From DATAEG01 sp051001975 (lineage in GTDB: Bacteria > Actinomycetota > Actinomycetes > Mycobacteriales > Jatrophihabitantaceae): DNA of 30,718 nt. The position numbers and the translations under genes are program-made. Below, in pieces: positions 13,956-23,381 of the stretch. The stretch is from contig JBPCMU010000099.1 in NCBI GenBank assembly GCA_051001975.1, positions 1 through 30,718 of the forward strand, written 5' to 3'. The first letter of the stretch is position 1. The number at the start of each line of letters is the position of its first letter. A model generated the notes under the pieces. It did not search any database, was not told where the DNA came from, and saw only the letters and a list, made by a program, of their open reading frames with translations.

Positions 13956-16900
13956 CTGTCTTCCGGTTGGTGGCACCGGCCGGTGCGGCCGCCACAGTTC
14001 CGATTCTCGACGAGGCCCAGCGGCGCGTCGTGGATCATCGCAGCGGGCCGTTGCGGGTGCTGGCCGGGCCCGGCACCGGCAAGACGACCACCATCGTCGA
14101 GGCGGTGGTCGAGCGGATCGGCCGTGGGGTTCCGGTCGACTCGGTCATGGTGCTCACCTTCGGCCGGCATGCCTCCGCCGAATTGCGCGACCGGATCGCC
14201 GCGCGGCTGGGCCGAGTGATCCGAGAGCCGGTGGCCCGCACCTTGCACAGCTATGCCTTCGGCGTGCTGCGGATGGCCGCGAACGTCAATCACGAGCCTG
14301 CGCCGCGGCTGTTGTCCGGCTCCGAGCAGGACATCATGCTGCGCGACCTGCTGGCCGGTGACCTGCAGCGCCGGGGCACGCAATGGCCATCCTCGATCGC
14401 GCCGGCGCTAGGCACCCGCGGCTTCGCCCAGGAGTTGCGCGAGCTGTACCTGCGCGCGGCCGAACGTGGCATCGCCCCCGACGAATTGGCCCAGCTCGGC
14501 GCCACGCACGGCCGTCCCGATTGGCGGGCCGCCGCGCAGTTCTGGCAGCAATATCTCGACGTCTCCTCGCTGCAGAAGCCGGGCTCGTTCGACGCCGCCG
14601 AGCTGATCCAGGCTGCCATCGACGTGTTCGAGTCCGAGCCGCGACTGCTGGAACTCGAACGGTCCCATCGCCGGTATTTGTTCGTCGACGAGTACCAGGA
14701 CGTCGACCCGGCGCAGGTACGGCTGCTGGCGTTGCTGGCCCGCGGCGCCGAAGAGGTGGTCGTCGTCGGCGACCCGGACCAGTCGATCTACGCCTTCCGC
14801 GGTGCCGATCCGGCAGCAATGGGCGATGCCGCCGAAGTGTTCGGCGCCGCCGGCGAGATCGAGACGGTGCCGCTGGGTACCTGCCGGCGCAGCGGGTCGA
14901 CCCTGCTGGCCGCCACTCGCAATGTCGCACACCGCTTGGGCGGCCGGTTGGCGCAGCATCGGGAACTCGTCCCGGCCGAGGGTCTGGACCCGGGTGCGGT
15001 CGAGGTCGCCTTGCTGCGCACCGCCAGCGAGGAGGCCGGCTTCCTGGCAACCGTGCTGCGTCGCGAGCATCTCGAGAACGCCGTGCCCTGGTCGCGGATG
15101 GCCGTCCTGGTGCGGTCCACCACACTGCACCAGGCGACGCTGCGCCGCGCCCTGCTGACCGCCGGGGTGCCGGTCGCGTCGGCCACCAGCGACCTGCCGC
15201 TGATCGAACAGTCCGCCGTCGCCGCGCTGCTGCTCGCACTGCGCGCCGTCGCCCACCCGGACGCGCTGACCGGGCCGGTCGCGGAGGAGTTGCTGCTCGG
15301 GCCGATCGGCGGTGCCGACGCGATCGCGCTGCGCCGGCTGCGGCGTGAGCTCGGCTGGCTGACCGAGGTCGAGCCCCAGGCCGATCCTTTGGCGATCCTG
15401 CTGTCCGATCCGGTGCAGGCCGCGACCGTGTTGGAACACCCGCCGGCCGCGGTGCGCCGACTGACCGCCGCGCTGGCCGCCGGCCGCGCCGCGCTGGCCG
15501 CCGGGGAGAACGCCGAGGAAGTGCTCTGGGCGATTTGGGACGGCACCGGGCTGGCCCGTCGCTGGGAGCAGGTGAGCTTCACTGGTGGCGCGGCAGGTGC
15601 AGCCGCCGACCGCGACCTCGACTCGGTGATCGAACTGTTCGCCGCTGCCGCCCGGCTCGCCGACGCGCTGCCGCTGGCCAGCGTGGATGCGTTGATCGAG
15701 CAGGTCGCCGCGCAGCAGATCCCGCTCGACTCCAGCGCCGTACAGACCGGCCGCGGCAGCGACGAGGCGGTCTCGATCCTCACCGCCCACGCCAGCAAGG
15801 GCCTCGAGTGGGACGTGGTGTGCGTGGCCGGCGTGCAGGAAGGCACCTGGCCAGACCTGCGGCTGCGCGGTTCGCTGCTCGGCTCCGAACTGCTGGTGGA
15901 CGTCGTTGCCGGCCGCGCGGAAGTGGCTGGGCTCTCCACCGAGCCGTTGCTGCGCGAGGAGCGCCGCCTCTTCTACGTCGCCGTTACCCGCGCCCGGCGG
16001 CGGCTCGTGGTCACCGCGGTACACGGAGACGAACAAGCGCCGTCCCGGTTCCTTGACGAGCTCGATCCGTTGCCTGCCGAGCTCGACCGCCGCCCGCTGA
16101 CTACACCGCTGCGCGCCCTGCACATGCCTGGCGTGGTGGCCGCGCTGCGAAGCGTCGTCACCGACCCGGCCGAGGCGGAACTCGACCGGTCCACCGCGGC
16201 CGGGTACCTGTCCCGGCTCGCCGCCGCCGGTGTGCCCGGCGCCTTCCCGGACGACTGGTGGGGGCTGGCCGCACTGTCCGACGACCGGGGGCTGGTCGAC
16301 CCCGGCGAGGCGGTGTACGTCAGCCCGTCGCAGCTGGACGCGTACGACCGCTGCGCGTTGAAGACCTTCCTGGAGCGCGTCGGCGTCAGCGACCAGGACA
16401 CCACCGCAGCCTCGATGGGCACGCTCGTGCACAAGGTCGCGCAGGACGCACGGCCGGACGCATCTGTGGACGAACTGGCCGCGTTGCTCGACGCCGGCTG
16501 GTCGGAGCTGGCCATCACGCCGCGCTGGTTCGACGGGAAGGAGCGGACCCGCGCGCATCGAATGCTCACCCGGCTGGCCGAGTGGTTGGCGGCCAGCCGT
16601 TCCGAGCTCGCGCTACTGGCCATCGAGCAGAAGTTCGACGCCCAAGTCGGTTCCGACGAATCCGGCGACGTCCATCTCGGCGGCACGGTCGACCGGCTGG
16701 AACGCGACAGCGAGGGCCGGCTCGTCGTCGTCGATCTGAAGACGGGCAAGGGCAAGCCCAGCGCCGTCGACCTGCAGAAGCATCCGCAGCTCGGTGCGTA
16801 CCAGATGGCGGTGCAGCGCGGGGCGTTCGCCGAACTCGCCGAGTCCGCCGAGTCCGGCGGCGCACTGCTCGTCCAGCTGGGCTCGACCGGGCCGGTGCAG

Positions 16901-17134
16901 CAGGAGCAGCAACCGCTGGGCAGCGATGCGGATCCGCAGTGGATCGGTGACACCATCGACAAGGTCGCCGGGCTGATGCGCGGCTCGCAGTTCCCCGCGA
17001 CGGTCAACTCGTACTGCGGCTACTGCTCGGCCCGCCGGCTGTGCCCAGCGCAGGAAGGCGCGCAGGTGACGACCCCCGCCGCCGATCGATCCGAGCAGAT
17101 CGACCCGTCCGCGCAGGCTGGCCCGGACACATGA
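13946..17134 (+). CDS. adnA: AdnA, helicase-nuclease subunit
   Basis: This protein of about 1062 residues has an N-terminal UvrD-like motor: Walker A GPGTGKT (41-47), DEYQD, GDPDQSIYAFRGAD, HASKGLEWD and AVTRARRRL. A C-terminal RecB-type nuclease domain follows, with GGTVDRLE and VVDLKTGKGK (D930, K932). Four Cys, C803 (YDRCAL), C1024, C1027 and C1033 (CGYC and LCP), have the spacing of the Fe-S cluster of AddB/Cas4-type nucleases. AdnA pairs with AdnB to resect double-strand DNA ends in actinobacteria. The order adnA-adnB and the four-base overlap match mycobacteria. The GTG at 13946 gives a family-like N-terminus; the two upstream GTGs arise from the tandem repeat and would add 19 or 38 low-complexity residues. 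Confidence 0.93.
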   Translation: MSEPVFRLVAPAGAAATVPILDEAQRRVVDHRSGPLRVLAGPGTGKTTTIVEAVVERIGRGVPVDSVMVLTFGRHASAELRDRIAARLGRVIREPVARTLHSYAFGVLRMAANVNHEPAPRLLSGSEQDIMLRDLLAGDLQRRGTQWPSSIAPALGTRGFAQELRELYLRAAERGIAPDELAQLGATHGRPDWRAAAQFWQQYLDVSSLQKPGSFDAAELIQAAIDVFESEPRLLELERSHRRYLFVDEYQDVDPAQVRLLALLARGAEEVVVVGDPDQSIYAFRGADPAAMGDAAEVFGAAGEIETVPLGTCRRSGSTLLAATRNVAHRLGGRLAQHRELVPAEGLDPGAVEVALLRTASEEAGFLATVLRREHLENAVPWSRMAVLVRSTTLHQATLRRALLTAGVPVASATSDLPLIEQSAVAALLLALRAVAHPDALTGPVAEELLLGPIGGADAIALRRLRRELGWLTEVEPQADPLAILLSDPVQAATVLEHPPAAVRRLTAALAAGRAALAAGENAEEVLWAIWDGTGLARRWEQVSFTGGAAGAAADRDLDSVIELFAAAARLADALPLASVDALIEQVAAQQIPLDSSAVQTGRGSDEAVSILTAHASKGLEWDVVCVAGVQEGTWPDLRLRGSLLGSELLVDVVAGRAEVAGLSTEPLLREERRLFYVAVTRARRRLVVTAVHGDEQAPSRFLDELDPLPAELDRRPLTTPLRALHMPGVVAALRSVVTDPAEAELDRSTAAGYLSRLAAAGVPGAFPDDWWGLAALSDDRGLVDPGEAVYVSPSQLDAYDRCALKTFLERVGVSDQDTTAASMGTLVHKVAQDARPDASVDELAALLDAGWSELAITPRWFDGKERTRAHRMLTRLAEWLAASRSELALLAIEQKFDAQVGSDESGDVHLGGTVDRLERDSEGRLVVVDLKTGKGKPSAVDLQKHPQLGAYQMAVQRGAFAELAESAESGGALLVQLGSTGPVQQEQQPLGSDADPQWIGDTIDKVAGLMRGSQFPATVNSYCGYCSARRLCPAQEGAQVTTPAADRSEQIDPSAQAGPDT

Positions 17135-20100
17135 CTGCTGCACCGCGGATCTCCGCAGAACGCCTTGCCGAGCAGCTCGGTCTGCACACGCCCACCGCCG
17201 AGCAGTGCGCTGTCATCGAAGCGCCGCTCGGCCCAGCCGTGGTGATCGCCGGCGCCGGCTCGGGCAAAACCGAGACGATGGCCACCCGGGTCGTGTGGCT
17301 GATCGCCAACCGGATGGTGCGCGCGGAGCAGGTGCTCGGGCTGACGTTCACCCGCAAGGCCGCTGCCGAGCTGACCAACCGGATCCGCCGGCATCTCACT
17401 GCCTGGCGCTACTCGCTGCCGCCGAACGAACGCGAGCTGATCGGTGAGGACCCGACCGTGCTCACCTACGCCGCCTATGCCGGGCGCTTGGTGGCCGATC
17501 ACGGCTTGCGGTTGGGCGTCGAGCCGGCTGCTCGGTTGATCTCCCCGGCGGTGTCGTGGCAACTGTCGGACCGGGTCATGCGTACCTACGAGGGCGAGGT
17601 GCCGGAGGAGCTCGGCGCACCGAGCTCGATCACCGGCTACCTGCAGCAGCTGTCCGGCCAATTCGCCGATCACCTCGTCGATCCGGCCGATGTGCAGTTG
17701 CTGGCCGACCGACTGCTGAGCGTCGTCGAGGAGTTGCCGACCGGTCCGAAGTACGACGCCACGGTCGGCAAGCTTGTCTCGTCGCTGCAATGCCGCGTCG
17801 CCTTGCTGCCGATGGTGCGCGAGTACACCCAGGCGAAGCGAGCACTGGACGCTGTCGACTTCGCCGACCAGATGGTGGCCGCCGCTCGGCTCGCCGGGGT
17901 GGACGACGTCGTCGCGGCCGAGCGGCGCCGATTCACCGCGGTGCTGCTCGACGAGTACCAGGACACCGGCTACGCGCAGATCCAGATGCTGAAAGGGCTG
18001 TTCGGTGCGGGCCATCCGGTCACCGCGGTCGGCGATCCGTTCCAGTCCATCTACGGCTGGCGTGGTGCCAGCGCGGGCAACATCGGCCGGTTCGGTGAGG
18101 ACTTCCCCGGTCCGGACGAGGAGCGCGCACAGTTCACCCTGTCCACCAGTTGGCGCAACGACCGCGCGGTGCTGACCGGCGCCAACGCCATCGCCGACGA
18201 ACTGCGTGCGCACGACGTGGGCACGGTGCCGCTGGCGGCCCGTGACGGCGCCGGTGCGGGCGAGGTACAGGTCGCGTTCTGCGAGACGTCGACGCAGGAA
18301 GCGGACTGGCTGGCCGGGCAGGTACGTCGTCATTGGGATGCGCTGGCCGCCGGCGGCGCGACGGAGCGAACCGCCGCAGTGCTGGTGCGCCGGCGCACTC
18401 AGATCCCGCTGCTCGTCGAGTCGCTGCTCAGTGCCGGGCTGCCGGTCGAGGTCGTCGACCTCGGTGGGCTGCTGCTGACCCCGGAGGTCTCCGACGTCGT
18501 CGCGACGCTGCAGGTGCTGGCCGACCGTTCGGGAGGTAAAGGCCTGCTTCGACTGCTCACCGGCGCGCGCTGGCGCATCGGTCCACGTGACCTGTACGCG
18601 CTTTCGCGGCGGGCGTCACGGCTGGCCAACCCCGATCGTGATGCCGAGCGCCGCGAGCGGGGCAGCATCGTTGAGGCGCTGGACGATCTCGGTACGGCAG
18701 AGCACTACTCCGCTGAGGGGTTCCGGCGGATGGTCCGCCTCGCCGAGGAGTTGCGCGGGCTGCGCCGAAGGCTGTCTGCACCGCTGCCCGAACTGATCGC
18801 GGACATCGAGCGCACGCTCGGCTTGGACGTCGAGGTGGCCGCGCGCGCCGACCGAGCCCGGGTCGGGCGTCGTCATCTCGACCGGTTCCTCGACGAGGCC
18901 GCGCGTTTCGCGCTGGAGGCCGACCAGGCAACCTTGCCCGGCTTCCTCGCCTACCTCGACGCCGCCGAGGAAGAGGAGTACGGGCTGACCACCGGCGAGG
19001 TCGAGGTCGACCCGGAGCGGGTCCAGGTGCTGACCGTGCACGGCGCGAAGGGTCTGGAGTGGGATGTGGTCGCCCTGCCCGGGCTGAGCGACACGATCTT
19101 CCCCTCCACCCGCGGTGGCACCAACTGGACGACCACCCGGCAGGTGTTGCCCACCCCGTTGCGTGGCGACCGCATCGATCTGCCGGAGTGGAACCCGGCC
19201 GGCGTCGGCACTCGCAAGGAGCTGGATACCAGCCTCAAGCAGTATGCGGACGAGCTGAAGGGGCGGGCACTGCTGGAGGAGCGCCGGCTCGCCTACGTCG
19301 GCGTCACCCGGGCCCGGCATGCGCTGCTCGGCAGCGGCTACGCCTGGGATGCCGGTCGCAAGAAGCCGCTGGCGCCGTCCCAGTTCCTCGTCGAGCTGCG
19401 CGCCGACACCGAGGCTGACCTCTGGTGGGAGCGCGGCGAGGACCCGGCCAACCCGCTCGACGTACAACCCGTCCCGGTGGCGTGGCCGCTCGACCCGCTC
19501 GGCGACCGGCGCGCGGACGTCGAGCACGCCGCCGCCCTGGTGCATGCTGCCGCCGAGGGTCCGGAGGCGTTGCCGCTCGGGTCGGCGCGGTGGGCCGAAT
19601 GGGGTGCCGATGTCGAGGCGTTGCTGGCCGAGCGAGCTCGGCAGGTCGCAGGGGAGCGGTACGACGTCCCGCTGCCGGCACAGCTTTCGGTATCCGCGCT
19701 GGTGGCGATCCGCGACGACGCGGCTCGCTTCGCCCGGCGCTTGCGCCGACCGCTGCCACAACGGCCCGCACCACTGGCCCGCCGCGGTACCGCGTTCCAC
19801 CTGTGGCTGGAGCAGCGGTGGGCCGGGGAGCGGTTGCTGGACGTGGACGAGCTGCCCGGCGCCGCCGACGCCGAGCAGGGCAGCGACGCCGATCTCGTCG
19901 AGCTGCGCGCGGCGTTCGAGGCGAGCCGATGGGCCGCGCTGACGCCGCACGAGGTCGAGGTGCCGTTCGAGATGGCGATTGCCGGCGTGGTGGTGCGCGG
20001 CCGGATGGACGCCGTGTTCGGCGTTCCCGACCAGCGCGTTCCCGACCCCGACCACGCGCAGTGGTTGGTGGTCGACTGGAAGACCGGCGCGGTGCCTACC

Positions 20101-20328
20101 GGCGCTGGCAAGCAGGCCGCGGCGGTGCAGCTCGCGGCGTACCGGATCGCGTGGGCGGCGCTGAACGGCATCCCCGACGACCAGCTGCACCGGGTTCGCG
20201 CCGCGTTCCAGTACGTGCGACACGACGAGTTCGTCGAGCCCACCCAGTTGCTCGACGCGGACGGTCTGCGCCGGCTGATCGAGGCTGCCGCGGCGGAGGG
20301 TCCCGTCGCGGCAGATACCCCAGGGTGA
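17131..20328 (+). CDS. adnB: AdnB, helicase-nuclease subunit
   Basis: This 1065-residue partner of AdnA has a UvrD-type motor with Walker A GAGSGKTE (41-48), LTFTRKAAAEL, DEYQDTGYAQ, GDPFQSIYGWRGAS, HGAKGLEWD and GVTRARHAL. The C-terminal nuclease has GRMDAVFG and VVDWKTGAVP (D982, K984). From family knowledge, AdnB supplies the main translocating motor and cuts one strand, while AdnA cuts the other; all motifs needed are visible here. The ATG overlaps the adnA stop (ATGA), so the two are made together. The M20 peptidase gene follows after 13 bp and may be cotranscribed, though its role looks unrelated. Confidence 0.95.
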   Translation: MTAAPRISAERLAEQLGLHTPTAEQCAVIEAPLGPAVVIAGAGSGKTETMATRVVWLIANRMVRAEQVLGLTFTRKAAAELTNRIRRHLTAWRYSLPPNERELIGEDPTVLTYAAYAGRLVADHGLRLGVEPAARLISPAVSWQLSDRVMRTYEGEVPEELGAPSSITGYLQQLSGQFADHLVDPADVQLLADRLLSVVEELPTGPKYDATVGKLVSSLQCRVALLPMVREYTQAKRALDAVDFADQMVAAARLAGVDDVVAAERRRFTAVLLDEYQDTGYAQIQMLKGLFGAGHPVTAVGDPFQSIYGWRGASAGNIGRFGEDFPGPDEERAQFTLSTSWRNDRAVLTGANAIADELRAHDVGTVPLAARDGAGAGEVQVAFCETSTQEADWLAGQVRRHWDALAAGGATERTAAVLVRRRTQIPLLVESLLSAGLPVEVVDLGGLLLTPEVSDVVATLQVLADRSGGKGLLRLLTGARWRIGPRDLYALSRRASRLANPDRDAERRERGSIVEALDDLGTAEHYSAEGFRRMVRLAEELRGLRRRLSAPLPELIADIERTLGLDVEVAARADRARVGRRHLDRFLDEAARFALEADQATLPGFLAYLDAAEEEEYGLTTGEVEVDPERVQVLTVHGAKGLEWDVVALPGLSDTIFPSTRGGTNWTTTRQVLPTPLRGDRIDLPEWNPAGVGTRKELDTSLKQYADELKGRALLEERRLAYVGVTRARHALLGSGYAWDAGRKKPLAPSQFLVELRADTEADLWWERGEDPANPLDVQPVPVAWPLDPLGDRRADVEHAAALVHAAAEGPEALPLGSARWAEWGADVEALLAERARQVAGERYDVPLPAQLSVSALVAIRDDAARFARRLRRPLPQRPAPLARRGTAFHLWLEQRWAGERLLDVDELPGAADAEQGSDADLVELRAAFEASRWAALTPHEVEVPFEMAIAGVVVRGRMDAVFGVPDQRVPDPDHAQWLVVDWKTGAVPTGAGKQAAAVQLAAYRIAWAALNGIPDDQLHRVRAAFQYVRHDEFVEPTQLLDADGLRRLIEAAAAEGPVAADTPG

Positions 20329-20341
20329 AAGGCTCACCACC

Positions 20342-21751
20342 ATGAGCACCGACAACGCCGTCCGTGACTTCGTCACCGCCCACAAATCCGAACTGCTTGC
20401 CGACCTCGACGCGTTCCTGCGCATCCCCAGCATCAGCGCGCAACCGGAGCGTCACGGCGACGTCGCGCGCAACGCCGAATGGCTGGCCGCCGCGTTCACC
20501 CGCACGGGATTCCCGACCGTCGACGTGTGGACTGGACCGGGGTTGCCCGCCGTGTACGCGCACTGGCCGAGCGAGGATCCCGACGCGCCGACCGTGCTCG
20601 TCTACGGCCATCACGACGTGCAACCGGTCGACCCGATCGAGCTGTGGCACACCGATCCGTTCGAGCCGACCGTCGACGGTGACGTGCTGCGCGCCCGCGG
20701 CGCGTCCGACGACAAGGGTCAGCTGCTCATGCACCTGCTCGCGGTCCGGGCGCATCTCGCGGCGACCGGTCGCAGCACGCCCGCTGTCAATCTGAAGTTC
20801 CTGCTGGAGGGCGAGGAGGAGTCCGGCTCGCCGACCTTCCAGCACCTGCTCGACGCGCACCGCGACGAGCTGACCTGCGATGTCGTCGTCATCACCGATA
20901 CCGGGATGGTCGCCGCCGACCAGCCGAGCACCGTCACCGGGATGCGCGGCATGGTCTCCTGCCAGCTCGACCTGCACGGCCCGGACGTGGACCTGCACTC
21001 CGGCGTGTTCGGTGGTGCGGTGCCCAACCCGCTCACCGAGCTGGCCCGGCTGCTGGCCAAGGTGCACGACGCCGACGGCCGGATCGCCATCCCCGGTTTC
21101 TACGACGACGTCCTGGAGCTCACCGAGGACGAGCGCGCGCTGTTCAACGCGGTGCCCTTCGACGAGGCGGGGTTCCTCAAAGTCGCCGCCTCCCGGGCAC
21201 TGCGCGGCGAGGCCGGCCAGAGCACGTTGGAACGACTCGGCGCCCGGCCCACTGCGGAGGTGAACGGGTTCTGGGGCGGCTATACCGGCGAGGGTGGCAA
21301 GACGATCGTGCCGACCGACGCGCACGCCAAGCTCTCGTTCCGGCTGGTCGCCGCGCAGCAACCCGAGCGGATCATGGCCGCCGTCGAGACCTTCGTCGCG
21401 GCGGGCGTCCCGGACGGCATCACCAGCTCGATCGAGTGGGAGGGCGGCGGCGTCTCGCCCTGCCTTGTGTCGATGGACACCCCCGCCTACGGCGCGCTGA
21501 GCCGTGCCATTTCTGCCGCGTTCGACGGCGCGACTGTGCTGCCGACCCGGGAAGGCGGCAGCGGCCCGGAGGCTGCCATCCAGGTGACTATCGGCGCGCC
21601 AATGGTGTTCCTCGGTGTTGGTCTGCCCGACGATCAGATCCACGCGCCGAACGAGAAGGTCAGTCTCAGCATGCTGTTCCGCGGCACCGAGGCTGCCGCG
21701 TTGCTGTGGGGCGAGTTCGCCGACCTCGGCAAGGCAGGTCTGGCGACCTGA
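20342..21751 (+). CDS. M20-family dipeptidase
   Basis: This 469-residue zinc peptidase of the M20 (ArgE/DapE/CPG2) family shows all expected ligands: YGHHDVQPVD (His), ARGASDDKGQ (bridging Asp), EGEEESGS (catalytic Glu and ligand), ITDTG (Asp) and DQIHAPNE (His). The internal dimerisation/lid domain (about 200-380) contains HSGVFGGAVPNP. It most resembles cytosolic dipeptidases of unknown natural substrate. The ATG has a GAAAGG ribosome site about 10 bases upstream. It lies just behind adnB on the same strand. No signal peptide is seen. Confidence 0.93.
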   Translation: MSTDNAVRDFVTAHKSELLADLDAFLRIPSISAQPERHGDVARNAEWLAAAFTRTGFPTVDVWTGPGLPAVYAHWPSEDPDAPTVLVYGHHDVQPVDPIELWHTDPFEPTVDGDVLRARGASDDKGQLLMHLLAVRAHLAATGRSTPAVNLKFLLEGEEESGSPTFQHLLDAHRDELTCDVVVITDTGMVAADQPSTVTGMRGMVSCQLDLHGPDVDLHSGVFGGAVPNPLTELARLLAKVHDADGRIAIPGFYDDVLELTEDERALFNAVPFDEAGFLKVAASRALRGEAGQSTLERLGARPTAEVNGFWGGYTGEGGKTIVPTDAHAKLSFRLVAAQQPERIMAAVETFVAAGVPDGITSSIEWEGGGVSPCLVSMDTPAYGALSRAISAAFDGATVLPTREGGSGPEAAIQVTIGAPMVFLGVGLPDDQIHAPNEKVSLSMLFRGTEAAALLWGEFADLGKAGLAT

Positions 21752-21800
21752 CCGGGCGCTCGGTGGTCTTGACGGTCTGCGGCACTTAAGCTGCACGCAC

Positions 21801-21816
21801 CGATGTCCGGACGTCG
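21801..21816. promoter_or_regulatory. 16-bp near-palindrome upstream of the lipoprotein genes
   Basis: CGATGTCCGGACGTCG matches its reverse complement at 14 of 16 positions, centred on GTCCGGAC. It sits just before the ribosome site of the short ORF at 21829 and could be an operator. Confidence 0.35.
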
Positions 21817-21828
21817 GCAAGGAGAGCG

Positions 21829-21864
21829 ATGAGTACGGCTTGCAAGCGAACAGTTGACCGATGA
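21829..21864 (+). CDS. Possible 11-residue leader peptide (MSTACKRTVDR)
   Basis: An ATG with a good ribosome site (AAGGAG, five to six bases upstream) opens an 11-codon ORF. Its TGA overlaps the ATG of the first lipoprotein gene (ATGA). The lipoprotein start has no ribosome site of its own, so coupled translation from this peptide is plausible. Confidence 0.45.
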   Translation: MSTACKRTVDR

Positions 21865-22577
21865 CCGGACCTTATCGGCGGCGCCGCTCGACGGTGCTCG
21901 TCGCCATCCTGCTCGCTCTCGGCCTCGCGGTGGCCGGCTGCGCCCAGACCGTGAACGGCCACGGCACGGCGGCGAACACCGGAAACGGCACCATCACTGA
22001 CGGCACCACCACAAGTTCCTCGAGTTCCTCCCCGTCGACGAGTTCGACCGGGAGTTCGTCCAGTGCGCCGAGTCAGGTTGTATGTCCGACGATCGTGGAC
22101 GGAGCGGCCGGGCTGACCTACGGCTGCCTGGCTGGCGCGATGACACGGGTCGCGGACTCGGCGGGGGTGTGGCAGGTCGATCTGCAAGTGCGGACCGAAG
22201 CCAATTGGGCGATGAACGAAGGGTCGGTCTTCGTCGGATCCCTCGACGACAACACGCCGCAAGCGGTGAGCGTGGCGATCGTCGGAGCCATGGTGAAGGG
22301 GAACACCTACGGGCCGTCGCCGTCGCCGAAACAGGACGGCACGATCGCGAAACAGACTGTTGACGGCACGAGGGCCTACGTGCAGCAGTTCACGATCGCG
22401 ATCAGTCCTGCCTATCGCAAGACGCAGAAGCTCGCAGTCACCGCGGAACGGCTCTGGATCGTGCTGATCGAGCGCGGCTCGGACGACTATTCCGCCATGT
22501 TCTTCTCGGTTCCGGACAACGTGAAGAAGTACTGGGCGACGGTGCCGAAGCTGATCGCCGCGACGAAGGTCAGCTGA
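21861..22577 (+). CDS. Predicted lipoprotein, first of a tandem pair
   Basis: This 238-residue protein has basic residues (MTGPYRRRR), a hydrophobic core and the lipobox VAGC with the lipidated Cys near residue 27. A Ser/Thr-rich linker (about 45-70) leads to a mature domain of about 165 residues with two Cys (VVCP and YGCLAG) that may pair. Its first 50 residues are almost the same as in the next gene, while the remaining domain is only distantly similar (shared VVDG/IVDG, ISPAYRKTQKL versus LNPAFRKSRKL, NVKKYW versus VVKKYW). The family is unknown to me; a membrane-anchored surface or periplasm-like role is inferred from the signal alone. Confidence 0.8.
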   Translation: MTGPYRRRRSTVLVAILLALGLAVAGCAQTVNGHGTAANTGNGTITDGTTTSSSSSSPSTSSTGSSSSAPSQVVCPTIVDGAAGLTYGCLAGAMTRVADSAGVWQVDLQVRTEANWAMNEGSVFVGSLDDNTPQAVSVAIVGAMVKGNTYGPSPSPKQDGTIAKQTVDGTRAYVQQFTIAISPAYRKTQKLAVTAERLWIVLIERGSDDYSAMFFSVPDNVKKYWATVPKLIAATKVS

Positions 22578-22627
22578 CTTGTCCCGATCGCACAGCTGTC
22601 GTCACGACGGGATCGATTGGGAGATTC

Positions 22628-23338
22628 ATGACCGGACCTGACCGGCGGCACCGCTCGACCGCGCTCGTCGCCATCCTGATCACCCTCACCCTCGCGGTGG
22701 CAGGCTGCGCCCAGACCGTGAACGGCCACGGCACGGCGGCGAACACCGGCAACGGCACCATTACCGACGGCACCACTACCAACTCGTCGTCGCAGTCGTC
22801 CTCGACCGGCCAGTCCACCGGCACCCAGACGAGCGCGCCGCCGTCACAGATCAGCTGCCCGAAGGTCGTCGACGGTCAGAGCGGGCTGAACTACACCTGC
22901 GTCGTGAACTCGATGAAGCGGCAGGGCAATGGCGTCTGGCCGACGGACCTGGGTCTCGAGGTCGACACTGACTGGACGATGGACGAAGGCTCCGGCAACT
23001 ACGGACCGAGCAATGGCAAGACGCTCAGTGCCATCGATGAGCAGCTGGCCGCAATGATGTTGCAGGGCTCCTACGGCACGTTGCCCACCGCGGCCAACAA
23101 GGGACAGACCGAGACCACGATCGACGGTCACAAGGCGCACATCTCGCAGCTGTTGATCAGTCTCAACCCCGCGTTCCGCAAGAGCCGCAAGCTGAAGGTC
23201 GCGCAGGAGATGCTGTGGCTGGTCGCGATTGAGACCAGCGGTGGTCAGGTGAGCGGGTGGTACGTCTCGGTCCCCGACGTCGTCAAGAAGTACTGGCCAG
23301 GTGTGCCGGCGATCATCAAGTCGATCAAGGTGAGCTGA
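22628..23338 (+). CDS. Predicted lipoprotein, second of a tandem pair
   Basis: This 236-residue paralogue of the preceding gene has the same arrangement: MTGPDRRHRS, hydrophobic stretch, lipobox VAGC, identical AQTVNGHGTAANTGNGTITD, a Ser/Thr/Gln-rich linker, then the domain starting ISCPKVVDG with a second Cys in YTCVVN. The ATG has a ribosome site (GGGAG, about five bases upstream). The 50-bp gap after the first gene and the same orientation suggest one operon. The tandem origin is clear, and the mature domains have diverged strongly. The function is unknown. Confidence 0.8.
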   Translation: MTGPDRRHRSTALVAILITLTLAVAGCAQTVNGHGTAANTGNGTITDGTTTNSSSQSSSTGQSTGTQTSAPPSQISCPKVVDGQSGLNYTCVVNSMKRQGNGVWPTDLGLEVDTDWTMDEGSGNYGPSNGKTLSAIDEQLAAMMLQGSYGTLPTAANKGQTETTIDGHKAHISQLLISLNPAFRKSRKLKVAQEMLWLVAIETSGGQVSGWYVSVPDVVKKYWPGVPAIIKSIKVS

Positions 23339-23381
23339 CCCGCACCACCATGGATCGGGCCCGCTGCATAGGGTGACTGTC

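Noticed and set aside
14408..16558. Long minus-strand open frame (over 700 codons) across adnA
   Set aside because: It is antisense to a clear helicase-nuclease gene. High GC at third positions removes stop codons from opposite frames, and the product has no domain-like pattern.
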